In this document: positions 24,745 through 33,847 of the stretch, one piece after another
Numbering within the stretch: position 1 is the first letter of the stretch
Layout: every line of letters starts with the position of its first letter
NCBI GenBank assembly: GCA_963969395.1
Contig: OZ017799.1
Span: forward strand, 15,750,501-15,814,500
Source: Pseudoscleropodium purum
Lineage: Eukaryota; Streptophyta; Bryopsida; Hypnales; Brachytheciaceae
DNA: 64,000 nt
Reading direction: 5' to 3'
Notes under the pieces: generated by a model
Seen by the model: only the letters and a program-made list of their open reading frames with translations
Databases searched by the model: none
What the model was told of the DNA's origin: nothing
Made by a program: the position numbers and the translations under genes

Positions 24745-24788
24745 AAATGTAAACCCTAAACCTTATACCCTAATTACCCTAAACCTTT
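24745..24788. promoter_or_regulatory. Telo-box cluster (degenerate CCCTAAA repeats)
   Basis: The plus strand reads aaaccctaaaccttatacc followed by ctaattaccctaaacc, i.e. several copies of the plant telomere-type motif, in the promoter side of gene B. Telo-boxes are known promoter elements in plants; an ancient telomere remnant is an alternative. Confidence 0.5.
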
Positions 24789-26490
24789 TCTTTTCTCCCC
24801 TAAATTGTTTTACGAATGAGGGGAATGTGGTTAAGTTGAATATGTTTGAATTAGTTACTGATATTATTCCTCTAAATAGGTTTTGAGAAGATCTAAAGAT
24901 GGTGGGGATTTTTTTAAAGTTCATTAGGAAATCAAATGTTTTGCAAAAATAATCAATTCCATTTTCATTGTAAGCAAATGAAATTTTAAAAAAAGGCCCC
25001 AATACATAATTAGAATAACAGTTAAATGGATTTCAACCTCATGATATTTAATGAAAGGTTGTGATTTCTCATTAAAAGTGCATCACGATCTTCAAATGAA
25101 CATCGAGTCTTTTATATTTCTTAATTAAATTTTGATTAGATTTGAAAACAAAGAAAAAAAAACAATGTTTTAACTTTCAAATCATGTATGGCTATATTTT
25201 TTTTTAAAAACATAGAAAAATTCGTTACTTGAGTTGGTGGAGTAGAATACATTATACATGTGCTATATTTATTTTGAAGGGTAATTCCAATATTCTTATT
25301 TCAGATGTTTTTAAATATTAATTTAAAAAAAGAGGGTTCATTGTTTAAAGATCTAAAAAATTGACAAACATAATTTCTATTATAAATAGGAATTGAATTC
25401 GGAATTCGATTTTTGAAATGATTCAAATGAACAAGATATTGATTATAAAATATTTCTTTGTTTGAGTTTTCAAAATGAATTCACGAAACAATTGCAAACT
25501 TTTGAACTTAGGTATATGGTATTGTTTTTGGTTTGTACTTTGAAGAGTATAATATTTCCATTTTAATCCTAAATAAATGAAAAAATTCCACATGAATGAA
25601 ATGTTTCTATGTATTATACAAAGATTTCTACCAATTATTATGATAATTAAATACATTGTTACATTTCATAAAATATTCTACATAGAAAAAGAAAATCATT
25701 TCAATTTTCAATCATGATAAACGATGTCTTCTACTCTTTCTGTTATATGTTCATTTTGTATAACGTGTACATTATACAATCTTTGAGAGCAAGGTAGTTC
25801 ATTTTTGGCTCTCATTGAAATAGAAAATATATTTGTGTTTGGATTTTGAAATTATTATGTATTCTATGGTCTTACAAGAATGCATCTTGTTTCTTCCTTT
25901 GAATCCTTTTGATATTTTCTTTTTTTTCCTTTTTTTTCTGTCTCGTAGGGCTCTTATTATCTTGTTCTCTTCATTTGACCAGCCTATTTGGCTTGGCTCT
26001 TAGTTTTTTGTTTTTTTTAATGTAATGGTTTATGCATATGTTATAAAAAATATATATTATTTATCTAAAATTAATATATTGATGAACAAACGCATAAAGG
26101 CATTGAATGCTTTCACATTTAAAGTTATAAATCTATCATAAATCACTCTTGCAAATTTGAATGATTGAATCGAAAATTTGAAAATGTAATTACAAGAGCT
26201 TTCAATTCAATCAATTGCATAAATCATAAATGTTGAAATGCAACTCGTATAAGTTTAGCATCTATGAAGATTAATTCATGTCATCCACATGCAATTTTCC
26301 AATTTAATAAAATGCAATTGAGTACTTCAATTTCTTTCTTTTCAATTCTCTAAGCAACATTCACTTCATATCTTTCTCTATTTGTTTATCTATTTTGTGG
26401 CAACAAATGGAGAAACCATCTTTGTTTATATTTGCACATGCACTCTTATTTGATTGATGAAGAATAAATCTATGAAATATATAATCATTG
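24789..26490. other. AT-rich spacer, no recognised gene
   Basis: No supported reading frame. The sequence is strongly AT-rich with long A and T runs. Confidence 0.6.
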
Positions 26491-27514
26491 ATTTGTGTCG
26501 CAGCACAGGGCAGGTCAATTCCCCATTATACTCACAAAAATCGCTCTAGAGTATAACTAAGTGACTCTAAAGATCGAACCCACGAGATCCTGTGAAGTAT
26601 CTAGCTCTATTAAGCAGTTAAGCTAAGTCAGTATCCCAATCTTACTTTCCGGTCCTAGATCTAGAACCAGAAATACCACCACACCGGATAACTATAGACC
26701 GGATTACTGCTTCTTCCGGTCCTACTAACTATCCGGTCCATACAAATACCCAAATCCCAAGATCTCACAACTTCCGATCCTAGAAATCCGTCCTGACCAA
26801 TCCGGTCCGGATGGTCATCATATATCCGTAATCCTATCCGGTTTAGTTTTGCCTCTGTTTCACCATCAGAGGGGTCGCCGCTTACATTTGAGAGTGGTAG
26901 GCCCACCACTCCTTCCGTGACTTATAGTAGCTGAAGATCCACTGTCCTACTTCCTAAACTCCTAAGCTAATCTGGATCCGGTTTGGTCCTTCACAACAAC
27001 CCAGATAGCAATCCGGGTTGTAGGTCACACAAAGACCCCACACTCGACCCGCTCGTACTACAACGACCTTGATGCTACTTCCGATCCGTGCGAAGACAGG
27101 TGGTTACAAGTGCACCCGTCCGTTCCAACATCAACTAAAGTTCTTCCGTTACCCATATGGGTGGTGAGACCTCACAGGAGATCGGACACTCGACCGGATT
27201 TCCCACTCGGGAGTTCTAGCGCAGCTAAGGAATCCCTCCCTACCCACCTAGCCTAACAACGGCTTTCTCATCCGGAACCTGGAACTCTAGAAGTGCTGAG
27301 GAACTAAGTTCACTCCCAACTCTTCGATACCTACTCACATGCACCTAGGATCGGAAATAAAACACCAAGGGGAGAAATCACTCGCAAACCGGCTCGTACT
27401 ATCCTAACTCCACATCATACAATCCTGTCGCGCTGGAGAGAAACACACAATGAGGAGAAGAGAAAGGTACAAGAAGTTTGCAAAATGAAAAACTCCCAGT
27501 TCCCCTCTCAGGAA

Positions 27515-27532
27515 CCGATTTATATACAAAGG
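27515..27532 (-). promoter_or_regulatory. TATA box in LTR-like element, downstream of the ORF
   Basis: The minus strand reads TTTGTATATAAATCGG, followed by a pyrimidine-rich leader. It would serve as the LTR promoter proper if the ORF lies in U3. Confidence 0.5.
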
Positions 27533-27675
27533 GTAAAAACCCTAAAAGCACAAAAAGAGCGGAAAACCCGTGGGGGTCCGTCGCCATCCTAATCTAACTT
27601 CCGGCTAACCTAATACTGTTGAGCCAGATCCGGATCCGGATCCGCTCCTACTCCTAACTGGAATCAAAATCCTAT

Positions 27676-29334
27676 CTACTCTACAACCCTAGATCCTATT
27701 GTTGGGCTTCCGATCTCCGGAACCAGCTCTTCGAAGACTTCACTCAAGTTCCGGATCCGTTCCCCCTCCGCAGGGTTAGATCCGGGTGAAGACTCCAGGT
27801 CGATTGTAACATCCGGTCTCGTGCCCGGAGTCTCAGCCCGTGTAGACTTCTTGGACTCGGGAGTCCAATCCTTCCTATCCTTCTGAATGGTCGGGTCCGG
27901 AAAGATATCCGGTAGCGAGATGTCCGAAAGATGTATGCCTTTGGAGGACATCGCTCCAGTCAGCTTCCGGCTGCTTTCCTCAATCCGGTCTGCAGCCTTC
28001 CGCCCCTCCACCATTGCCGTCTCCACCTGCTCAGCGAAGTCGGTGAGAATCCGGACCATCCAGGAACCGGATAGTTTCTTCTCTTCGTGGATCTTCTCGT
28101 CGAAGAGCTTCACTTTGGCGGCGGCCGTTCCGGTTTCTCCCAGGGTCGCCTTGATTCGCTCGGCTATCTTCCGAGTCTCCTCCGCCATCTCCCGGGTGGC
28201 CGTCACGTCTTCCCGATAGGCAAAGAGAGTTGCCTTCAGGTTATCCACCTCCTCCTGCAACCGGCGGATCTCTGCTTCCTGTTTCCGGGTCTCTTCCGGA
28301 TTGGTGATGCACTCCGCCACCTTTTCCGCCAACTTGCTGTCTGGTGGCGCACCTACCAACTTTCCGATCGCCGCAAGCGTCCTGTGCTTGACCTTCCAAT
28401 CCACCCTGATGTTGCAGAGGACGTTGATAAGACCGTTGAACGGATCTTGCATTTCCGGGTCTCCCCCGGAAACGGTCTTCTCAGCTTCCGGTCTCTCTTC
28501 CGGGGCCGGTCTGTCGTGACCGGGAGGCGTCCCGCGCTTGTGTGGAGGCGTCAACTTCTGTCGCTTGATGGGCAGCATCAGCTCCTCCTCTTCCTCGCTC
28601 GACTCCCGTTCTGACTCGGAATCAGATTCGGCCTCGTCATCCGTTTCCGACTCCCCATACTTCAGGAGGACTTCTTGAGTCCTCCACACCTTTTCCTCCG
28701 CGTCAGTGAGGACTTGGTGGTCACGATAGAGGTGGAAGAGATAAGGGCACACTGGACTGGCCCTCTTCTTCCCAACTCTATTAACGAGCTGGGTCACGAG
28801 ATCGGAAATGATCCGTGCCCAGTCCACTTTCCGGGTACCACTGAGGGCACCGAAAATGGTGTTGCCGAGGGTGATCGTCACCCTGGTCGGCTTTTCCGGG
28901 TGAAGGACCGGAACCAAGAATTGCAGGAGCCGACGGTGTCGGTCATCTACGCAATCCTCGACCGCGTATCCGTCCTTCGGGTTGACGGCTCCCTGGAACT
29001 TCCCTCGGACAAACTCATCCTTCCGGTTCGCCATCTCTAAACCTCCTACCCGGAAACCGGAAACCGCTCTCCACATTCCCTCGTTCCAGCGGACGGGAGT
29101 TCCTCTCACGGTGTTGTCAAACTGGTTGGACAGCTTTCCGAGGAGCTCCTTGACCATTCTCTCCTCCCTAAAATCCCAGGGTTTCTCTGCAAACCCTAGG
29201 CAACCCATAGAGGTGAGATCCTCCATGAGTTGAGACTTTTCCGGCTCTGTGGAGGGAATAACCGGAATGACTTTCCGGAGTTTCACCTCGCCTCCAGAGG
29301 GACTCGCTGGTCTCGACCTACGTAGCGGCAGCAT
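27676..29334 (-). CDS. 552-codon accessory ORF of the LTR-like insertion
   Basis: An uninterrupted frame from ATG 29334 (MLPLRRSRPASP) to a TAG at 27676-27678. The N-terminal half contains PVRWNEGMWRAVSGF and VTITLGNTIFGALSG; this layout recalls plant retroelement-borne accessory proteins, but I cannot name the family. An acidic stretch (ESETDDEAESDSESERESS, about residues 230-250) is followed by a basic LPIKRQKLTPPHKRG, a likely nuclear signal. The C-terminal half is predicted coiled coil (residues about 350-470). It is intact, unlike every gene of the surrounding hAT element, suggesting a younger insertion. Transcription could start at the TATA box at 29501-29510. Confidence 0.7.
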   Translation of the reverse strand: MLPLRRSRPASPSGGEVKLRKVIPVIPSTEPEKSQLMEDLTSMGCLGFAEKPWDFREERMVKELLGKLSNQFDNTVRGTPVRWNEGMWRAVSGFRVGGLEMANRKDEFVRGKFQGAVNPKDGYAVEDCVDDRHRRLLQFLVPVLHPEKPTRVTITLGNTIFGALSGTRKVDWARIISDLVTQLVNRVGKKRASPVCPYLFHLYRDHQVLTDAEEKVWRTQEVLLKYGESETDDEAESDSESERESSEEEEELMLPIKRQKLTPPHKRGTPPGHDRPAPEERPEAEKTVSGGDPEMQDPFNGLINVLCNIRVDWKVKHRTLAAIGKLVGAPPDSKLAEKVAECITNPEETRKQEAEIRRLQEEVDNLKATLFAYREDVTATREMAEETRKIAERIKATLGETGTAAAKVKLFDEKIHEEKKLSGSWMVRILTDFAEQVETAMVEGRKAADRIEESSRKLTGAMSSKGIHLSDISLPDIFPDPTIQKDRKDWTPESKKSTRAETPGTRPDVTIDLESSPGSNPAEGERIRNLSEVFEELVPEIGSPTIGSRVVE

Positions 29335-29500
29335 TCCCACTCCAATCTATCTCACTCTCTCCTAGCCGCATGTCCCGTTCCTCACGTTCTCTCTCTGATC
29401 TCAACCGGAATCGAAACAAGTAGAACACAAACGCAAAAACTCAACCGCGCGCTCTCAAGGTCGAGTTTCTAAAAAGGGGGTGCAACAGTGAAAGCTCCTC

Positions 29501-29510
29501 CTTATATAGT
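29501..29510 (-). promoter_or_regulatory. TATA box upstream of the 552-codon ORF
   Basis: The minus strand reads ACTATATAAG, about 170 bp upstream of the ATG at 29334, within the LTR-like element. Confidence 0.6.
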
Positions 29511-29798
29511 CTTTGGACCCTTTCCGGTTTGGTCATCATAATCCGGTTTGCCATCATAATCCGGTTCTAGACCTAATCCGTGTTGCATTCCGTTTCCGTC
29601 GTTAGTTACTCATGACCGGATTAGATCCAAGAGGCCCACTACTTCACGTTCCGTGCTAATTTTGAGTTTTCCTTCTCCACCTAATCGGATCCGATTCCCT
29701 AATGGCTAGTTTCCGTTCCTATTTTGGTGCATACTAAGAAAATCAAAATTTTAAGCTGCGACAATTTGTTCATGTTGATTTATCTAATATATTTTACG

Positions 29799-29801
<3 letters not shown>

Positions 29802-29841
<40 letters not shown>
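29802..29841. repeat. (TA)n microsatellite
   Basis: About 20 uninterrupted TA dinucleotides lie just outside the right end of the LTR-like insertion. Confidence 0.95.
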
Positions 29842-29843
<2 letters not shown>

Positions 29844-30049
29844 TTAAAGAAGTATGAAAGACAAGATTGACAGATTGTGTTTGAATGTTGTTGATTTTGA
29901 AATGATTTAGTACTATATCATTTATAAGAATATTATAATAGTGTTATATTATAATATTCCTAAAACAATTGCAACAAATATTAAAATACATGCTAAGTTA
30001 GGTTTGTTAGCCTACCAATTGTTCATTAATAGACATAATTGAGTAGCCC

Positions 30050-30245
30050 CCTTAAATGAAACATTCAATATCTAATATCTTACAATCCAAATGGTGGATT
30101 TGTCTAAAATTTTTTCCACATCTTTTCCAACTAATTTACTACAAGATCCTACAGTTACATATGCCCCAAAGTATTTTTCTTCTAAGACTTGATATTTGCA
30201 CTACTAGTGGCAGTTTTGAAGTGTTTTTAGTGAAAAGAACTTTAC
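30050..30245. repeat. Dispersed AT-rich repeat R, short copy
   Basis: It contains ctaatatcttacaatcc, tactacaagatcctacagt and ggcagttttgaagtg in the same order and strand as the longer copies at 35700-36680 and 52900-53860. No coding potential. Confidence 0.7.
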
Positions 30246-30298
30246 GGATTAAACATCTCTATCGTGAGATTTTGAAAAAAGAACAATTTCCTTCATTA

Positions 30299-30700
30299 GG
30301 TTTAGGGTTTAAGATGAGCTGTCCATCATGTCCGCCTTGTCCGCCCCGTCCGCCCTGTGCACCCCGTCCGCCGCGATATCCATCCACCCTATTCGCCCGA
30401 TCCGGAGTCCGCCCTGTCTAGCCCGACCGCCCCGTCCGCCCAGTCCTCCGTCCGCCCAGTCCGCCCGATCCCGCGTCCGCCCGATCCCGCATCCGCCCCG
30501 ACCGCCCCGAAACCCGTCCGCCATGTCCGTCCGATTGTGCATCCACCCTGTCCGCCCCGATACCCATCCGCCCCGGTACGGCCGTCCGATTGACACGCAG
30601 ACTGATGTAGTCCGCATGATCTGGACGTCCGCCTCGGGGCGTCCGCATATATATATGGGGAGGCGGACGGCTCATTCCGAACAATCGTTCTCTTTTGGAG
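30299..30700 (+). promoter_or_regulatory. Telo-box, GC-rich block and TATA box upstream of gene C
   Basis: A telo-box (ttagggttt, about 30301-30309) is followed by about 370 bp packed with gtccgccc and cgtccgc words, then a TATA-like gcatatatatatgggg (30646-30661). The segment 30577-30640 (ggccgtccgattgacacgc, actgatgtagtccgca) matches the interior of both hAT MITEs. It lies 180-580 bp upstream of the gene C start. Confidence 0.7.
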
Positions 30701-30879
30701 TGGGCGGACCAGTGCATTGGAAGCTCTGCGCGCCCCTTCCGCTTTGAGTGAATGATTGTTGTGAGATTGTTACAAATTTTCACAAAGTTCACGCTTGTAA
30801 AATTTTAATTAATTAATTAAATCAAAATTTTCGTTCTTAAGCTTTCTAATTGTTTCATTTTCTTTGCTTCAGCTTCATC

Positions 30880-32142
30880 ATGCCGAAAGATAGAACACCC
30901 AAAAAAAATAGTTGAAAGGGAAGACCCCAATTATTCGATTGGGATGCTTGGGCCGATCCATTGTGCATGGGTGAACCGGGATGGGTAGAGAAACCAACAA
31001 AAGTGTGGGATTGCTCAATGTACAAGAAGTATGTGAAAATGACTCACATTCTAAAACTTTGGCGACGTGAACGTGTACAGCACCAAGCGCCACGTTGGGA
31101 AGGACAAATGTCTACGTGCCAAAGTGAGCACTTCAAACAACGATACACACAAGTGCATCGAGTTCTTGGCATTAAAAGCGCCAAACCAAATATAATGAAT
31201 TATAATGTTATGGCAATGGTTTGGGTAGAGATTGTACTCCACAAGGACGTGGACTGGCGTACTACTACAGGTCGCAATGTAGAGAACTATATGCGCACGG
31301 ATGCCGTTATAGATACACAGTGGAGGGGCGCAAGCGATTGCATGCCAGAGTGGTCTAATCGAGGTTATCTACAACAACCTTCAGTTGTTCTACGAGATGC
31401 TGAAGATGCGTGGTCAGATGACGATGATGACGATGATATGCAAGCGCCTGTCACATTTGGAGTTAGACACGAGCGGGTAGAAGAACGAGAATGAATTGAA
31501 TTCAAACAACAAATGCAAGAGGCAACACGTAGAAGCCTTCAAGATCGCGGACGGCAAGATAGGCATGGTGGGTCCTATGGACATGAACATGAAACGCGAG
31601 AATCTGAACAAGGAAGAGGTGGTTCATACTCTGGTTACGATCCTCAAAATAGATATGAAGGTGGAAGAGGGAGCTATGGATCCACGCATTATGGTGGTTC
31701 AAGTGCAGTTGGTTCTCGTTATGGCACTCCCCCTGAAATTGGCTCTCTAGGTGGGACAGGTAGCTATGGCAACACGCACTATGGTAGGTCTACTGAATCT
31801 GGTTCATATTATACGATGCCCACTCAAGTGGGCTCTGAAGGTAGTGGAGGAAGCCATGTAACCCCGCAGTATAGTTGCTCTCTTCACGGAAGCGCCCAAT
31901 ACTATCCGGGATCAACTAGAAGTGATTCATACGGGCATCATGGGGCCTCTTATCACGGGGCTTCAAATGAAAGAGAATCAGAGCCTACTACTCCGGTTCC
32001 TCCTCCCACTTTTGGAGGTTCAAATTATAGACAAGAAGGTGCACCGAGTGGATATCACGGAAATTACGGAGGTGGTCCGTTCATTGGAGTACAAAGAAGA
32101 GGCAACGGTCAACAATTTGAGTCCGATTCAGATTCCGAATAA
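30880..32142 (+). pseudogene. Gene C: novel domain plus Gly/Ser/Tyr-rich protein
   Basis: One continuous frame from ATG 30880 to TAA 32140-32142, 420 codons, interrupted only by TGA at codons 12 (30913-30915) and 205 (31492-31494). The first is simply explained as CGA to TGA. Residues about 43-130 (WDCSMYKKYVKMTHILKLW ... YNVMAMVWVEIVLHKDVDW) match the N-terminal domain of gene B. A run of seven Asp follows near residue 180. The tail (about residues 220-400) is low complexity, with repeats such as GSYGSTHYGG and GSYGNTHYGR, a composition seen in condensate-forming RNA-binding proteins. Function is unknown. If the second TGA is a real stop and the first an artefact, a 204-residue protein would result. 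Confidence 0.7.
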
Positions 32143-33157
32143 AAAAACATGCAAGTATATAGTGAGCATGTGTTTGTTCGATTTTCTCATTTTTACTCTC
32201 ACGACAAGTATAGAGCACTAGATTGGTAGAAGTAGTACAAAATTTTAAATGAATAGAACAATTTTGAACAACAATTTTGTTCACTTTTTCAAAAAGTATT
32301 GTGTAATAGTGTACACCAAGTATGTATGTAGGCAAGCATATTGTTGAAGACATCATTGTATTATTTTATAATAGCGTTGATGTATATGGCTATAAGCGAC
32401 TGTGATAAATAATAAAAATATGAAGAAGAAATGTAATTTTGTAAGAGCCATATTATGTCTATTTTTGAATTTAGCATTTAAGGTTAAATATGTACTAGTA
32501 TGGTGTGTATTTTGAAATTATTGTTGTGTGTTTATTACATTTAGAAACTCGTAAATGATATAAATGTATTTCTAATTAATTTATGAAAGATTAAATTATT
32601 TGAATATTTGAAATTTTTTTATTTTTCATTCAACGATTGCTAAAAACTAAAATGATTTCTTATTGGTATGAAGAAATGCCCAAATTAGACAATTAGTGGT
32701 TCCTCTTTACATTCTATTTTCAAATATGGAAGTTCACTGAAATGGTTTATTTATGGTTCTTTAATTGACAAGTACATTGATGGAATGCACTGGAAAAAAA
32801 AACATTATTAAATACAAGAGTTAATCCTTCTCTTTATCTTTTCCATTTTTATTTAAAATTGCAAGTGCACCATTTATGAAAGACCCAAGGTCACAATAGG
32901 GACCTATGATGCAAGTCATTTGAAAATTTATAAATAAATTACAAATCTTTGAAAAAATACAAAACCACTTGATTTTAATTCCTCATCAATTTCTCTTTGT
33001 CTGAAAAATGAGAAAAAAATATTCCCATCCAAAGAAATAGATGAAAAAAGCGGATCAGCTCTCAGATGCACCATATTTGAGACTCCCAGCCTGCCTTCCG
33101 ACTTGAAAACAAAATCAAATTCGAAACTCATATAAAAAATATATATATTAGAGCAAT
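32143..33157. other. AT-rich spacer downstream of gene C
   Basis: No supported reading frame on either strand. Likely the 3' untranslated region of gene C followed by spacer. Confidence 0.6.
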
Positions 33158-33652
33158 CCGTCCTTTGCCATCCGATCGGTTTACACCAGATTTGTCCGCC
33201 CATGGCCGTTGGATCGGACAGACACCTAATCCGTCCGCCCCTGCCCATCAGATCGGGCGGATGCCAGATTTGTCCGCTTGTGGCCATCCGATCGAGCGGA
33301 CGGGGCTCTAGGGTTTCTAGGAGGCAGACAGCCGATGCGTCCGCCACCCCCGGCCCGTCAGATCGGGCGGACGCCAGATTTGTCCACCTGTCGCCGTCCG
33401 ATTGGGCGAATGGGGCTCTAGGGTTTCGGAGAGGCGGACGGCCGATGCGTCCACCACCCGCGGCCCATCCAATCGGGTGGACGGTTTGGGGCCGTCTGCC
33501 TCTACCCGTCGGATCGGGCAGACGTCAGATTTGTCCGCCCGTGGCCGTCCGATCGGGCGGACGGGGCTCTAGGGTTTCGGGGAGGCGGACGACCAATGCG
33601 TCCGCCACCCCCGACCCATCCGATCGAGCGGACGGTTTGGGGCCGTCTGCAT
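33158..33652 (+). promoter_or_regulatory. GC-rich tandem-repeat block upstream of gene D
   Basis: About 500 GC-rich bp built of imperfect tandem units. The phrase ggggctctagggtttc recurs at 33302, 33412 and 33553 (spacing 110 and 141 bp), each with flanking gatcgggcggacg, agatttgtccgcc and gccgatgcgtccgcc. The agggttt core matches half a telo-box. It lies about 200-690 bp upstream of the gene D start, like the blocks before the other genes of the element. Confidence 0.65.
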
Positions 33653-33847
33653 TCTCACTTTTGCTTTGCCCCTTGTGAATGCAAGGTCAAACGGAGAGCT
33701 TGGTGGTTCATCCTCCATTGGCTCCTTTCTTAGGCAAGGCAACAATGGTTTATTGGAGGCCCCCTTGTTGCCAATTTTTTTGACATTTGCGCATGGAATT
33801 CAATTTTAAATTAAAAAATTTCATCTATATCAGTTTCATTTGTCACG

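Larger units (their letters stand above)
26496..29763 (-). mobile_element. LTR-like insertion with TG...CA ends and an internal ORF
   Basis: The termini are perfect 9-bp inverted repeats TGTCGCAGC and GCTGCGACA, flanked by the 5-bp duplication ATTTG (26491-26495 and 29764-29768). TG...CA ends with a 5-bp duplication are the hallmark of LTR retrotransposons. No direct repeat is found near the two ends, so it looks like a solo LTR of 3,268 bp rather than a complete element. It contains two TATA boxes on the minus strand and a 552-codon ORF between them. CCGG-containing words are frequent, unlike the surrounding sequence. It is nested in the giant hAT element. Confidence 0.75.

Noticed and set aside
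24745..24788. An interstitial telomere
   Set aside because: Only a few degenerate CCCTAAA units are present, beside a gene promoter; telo-boxes are the simpler reading.
27887..29233. Several plus-strand frames of 72-175 codons
   Set aside because: They are shadows opposite the intact 552-codon minus-strand ORF.
30317..30700. Open frames of 78-139 codons, Pro/Arg-rich, on both strands
   Set aside because: They arise from repeated gtccgcc words in a GC-rich block that is promoter-like; no start context or conserved product is visible.
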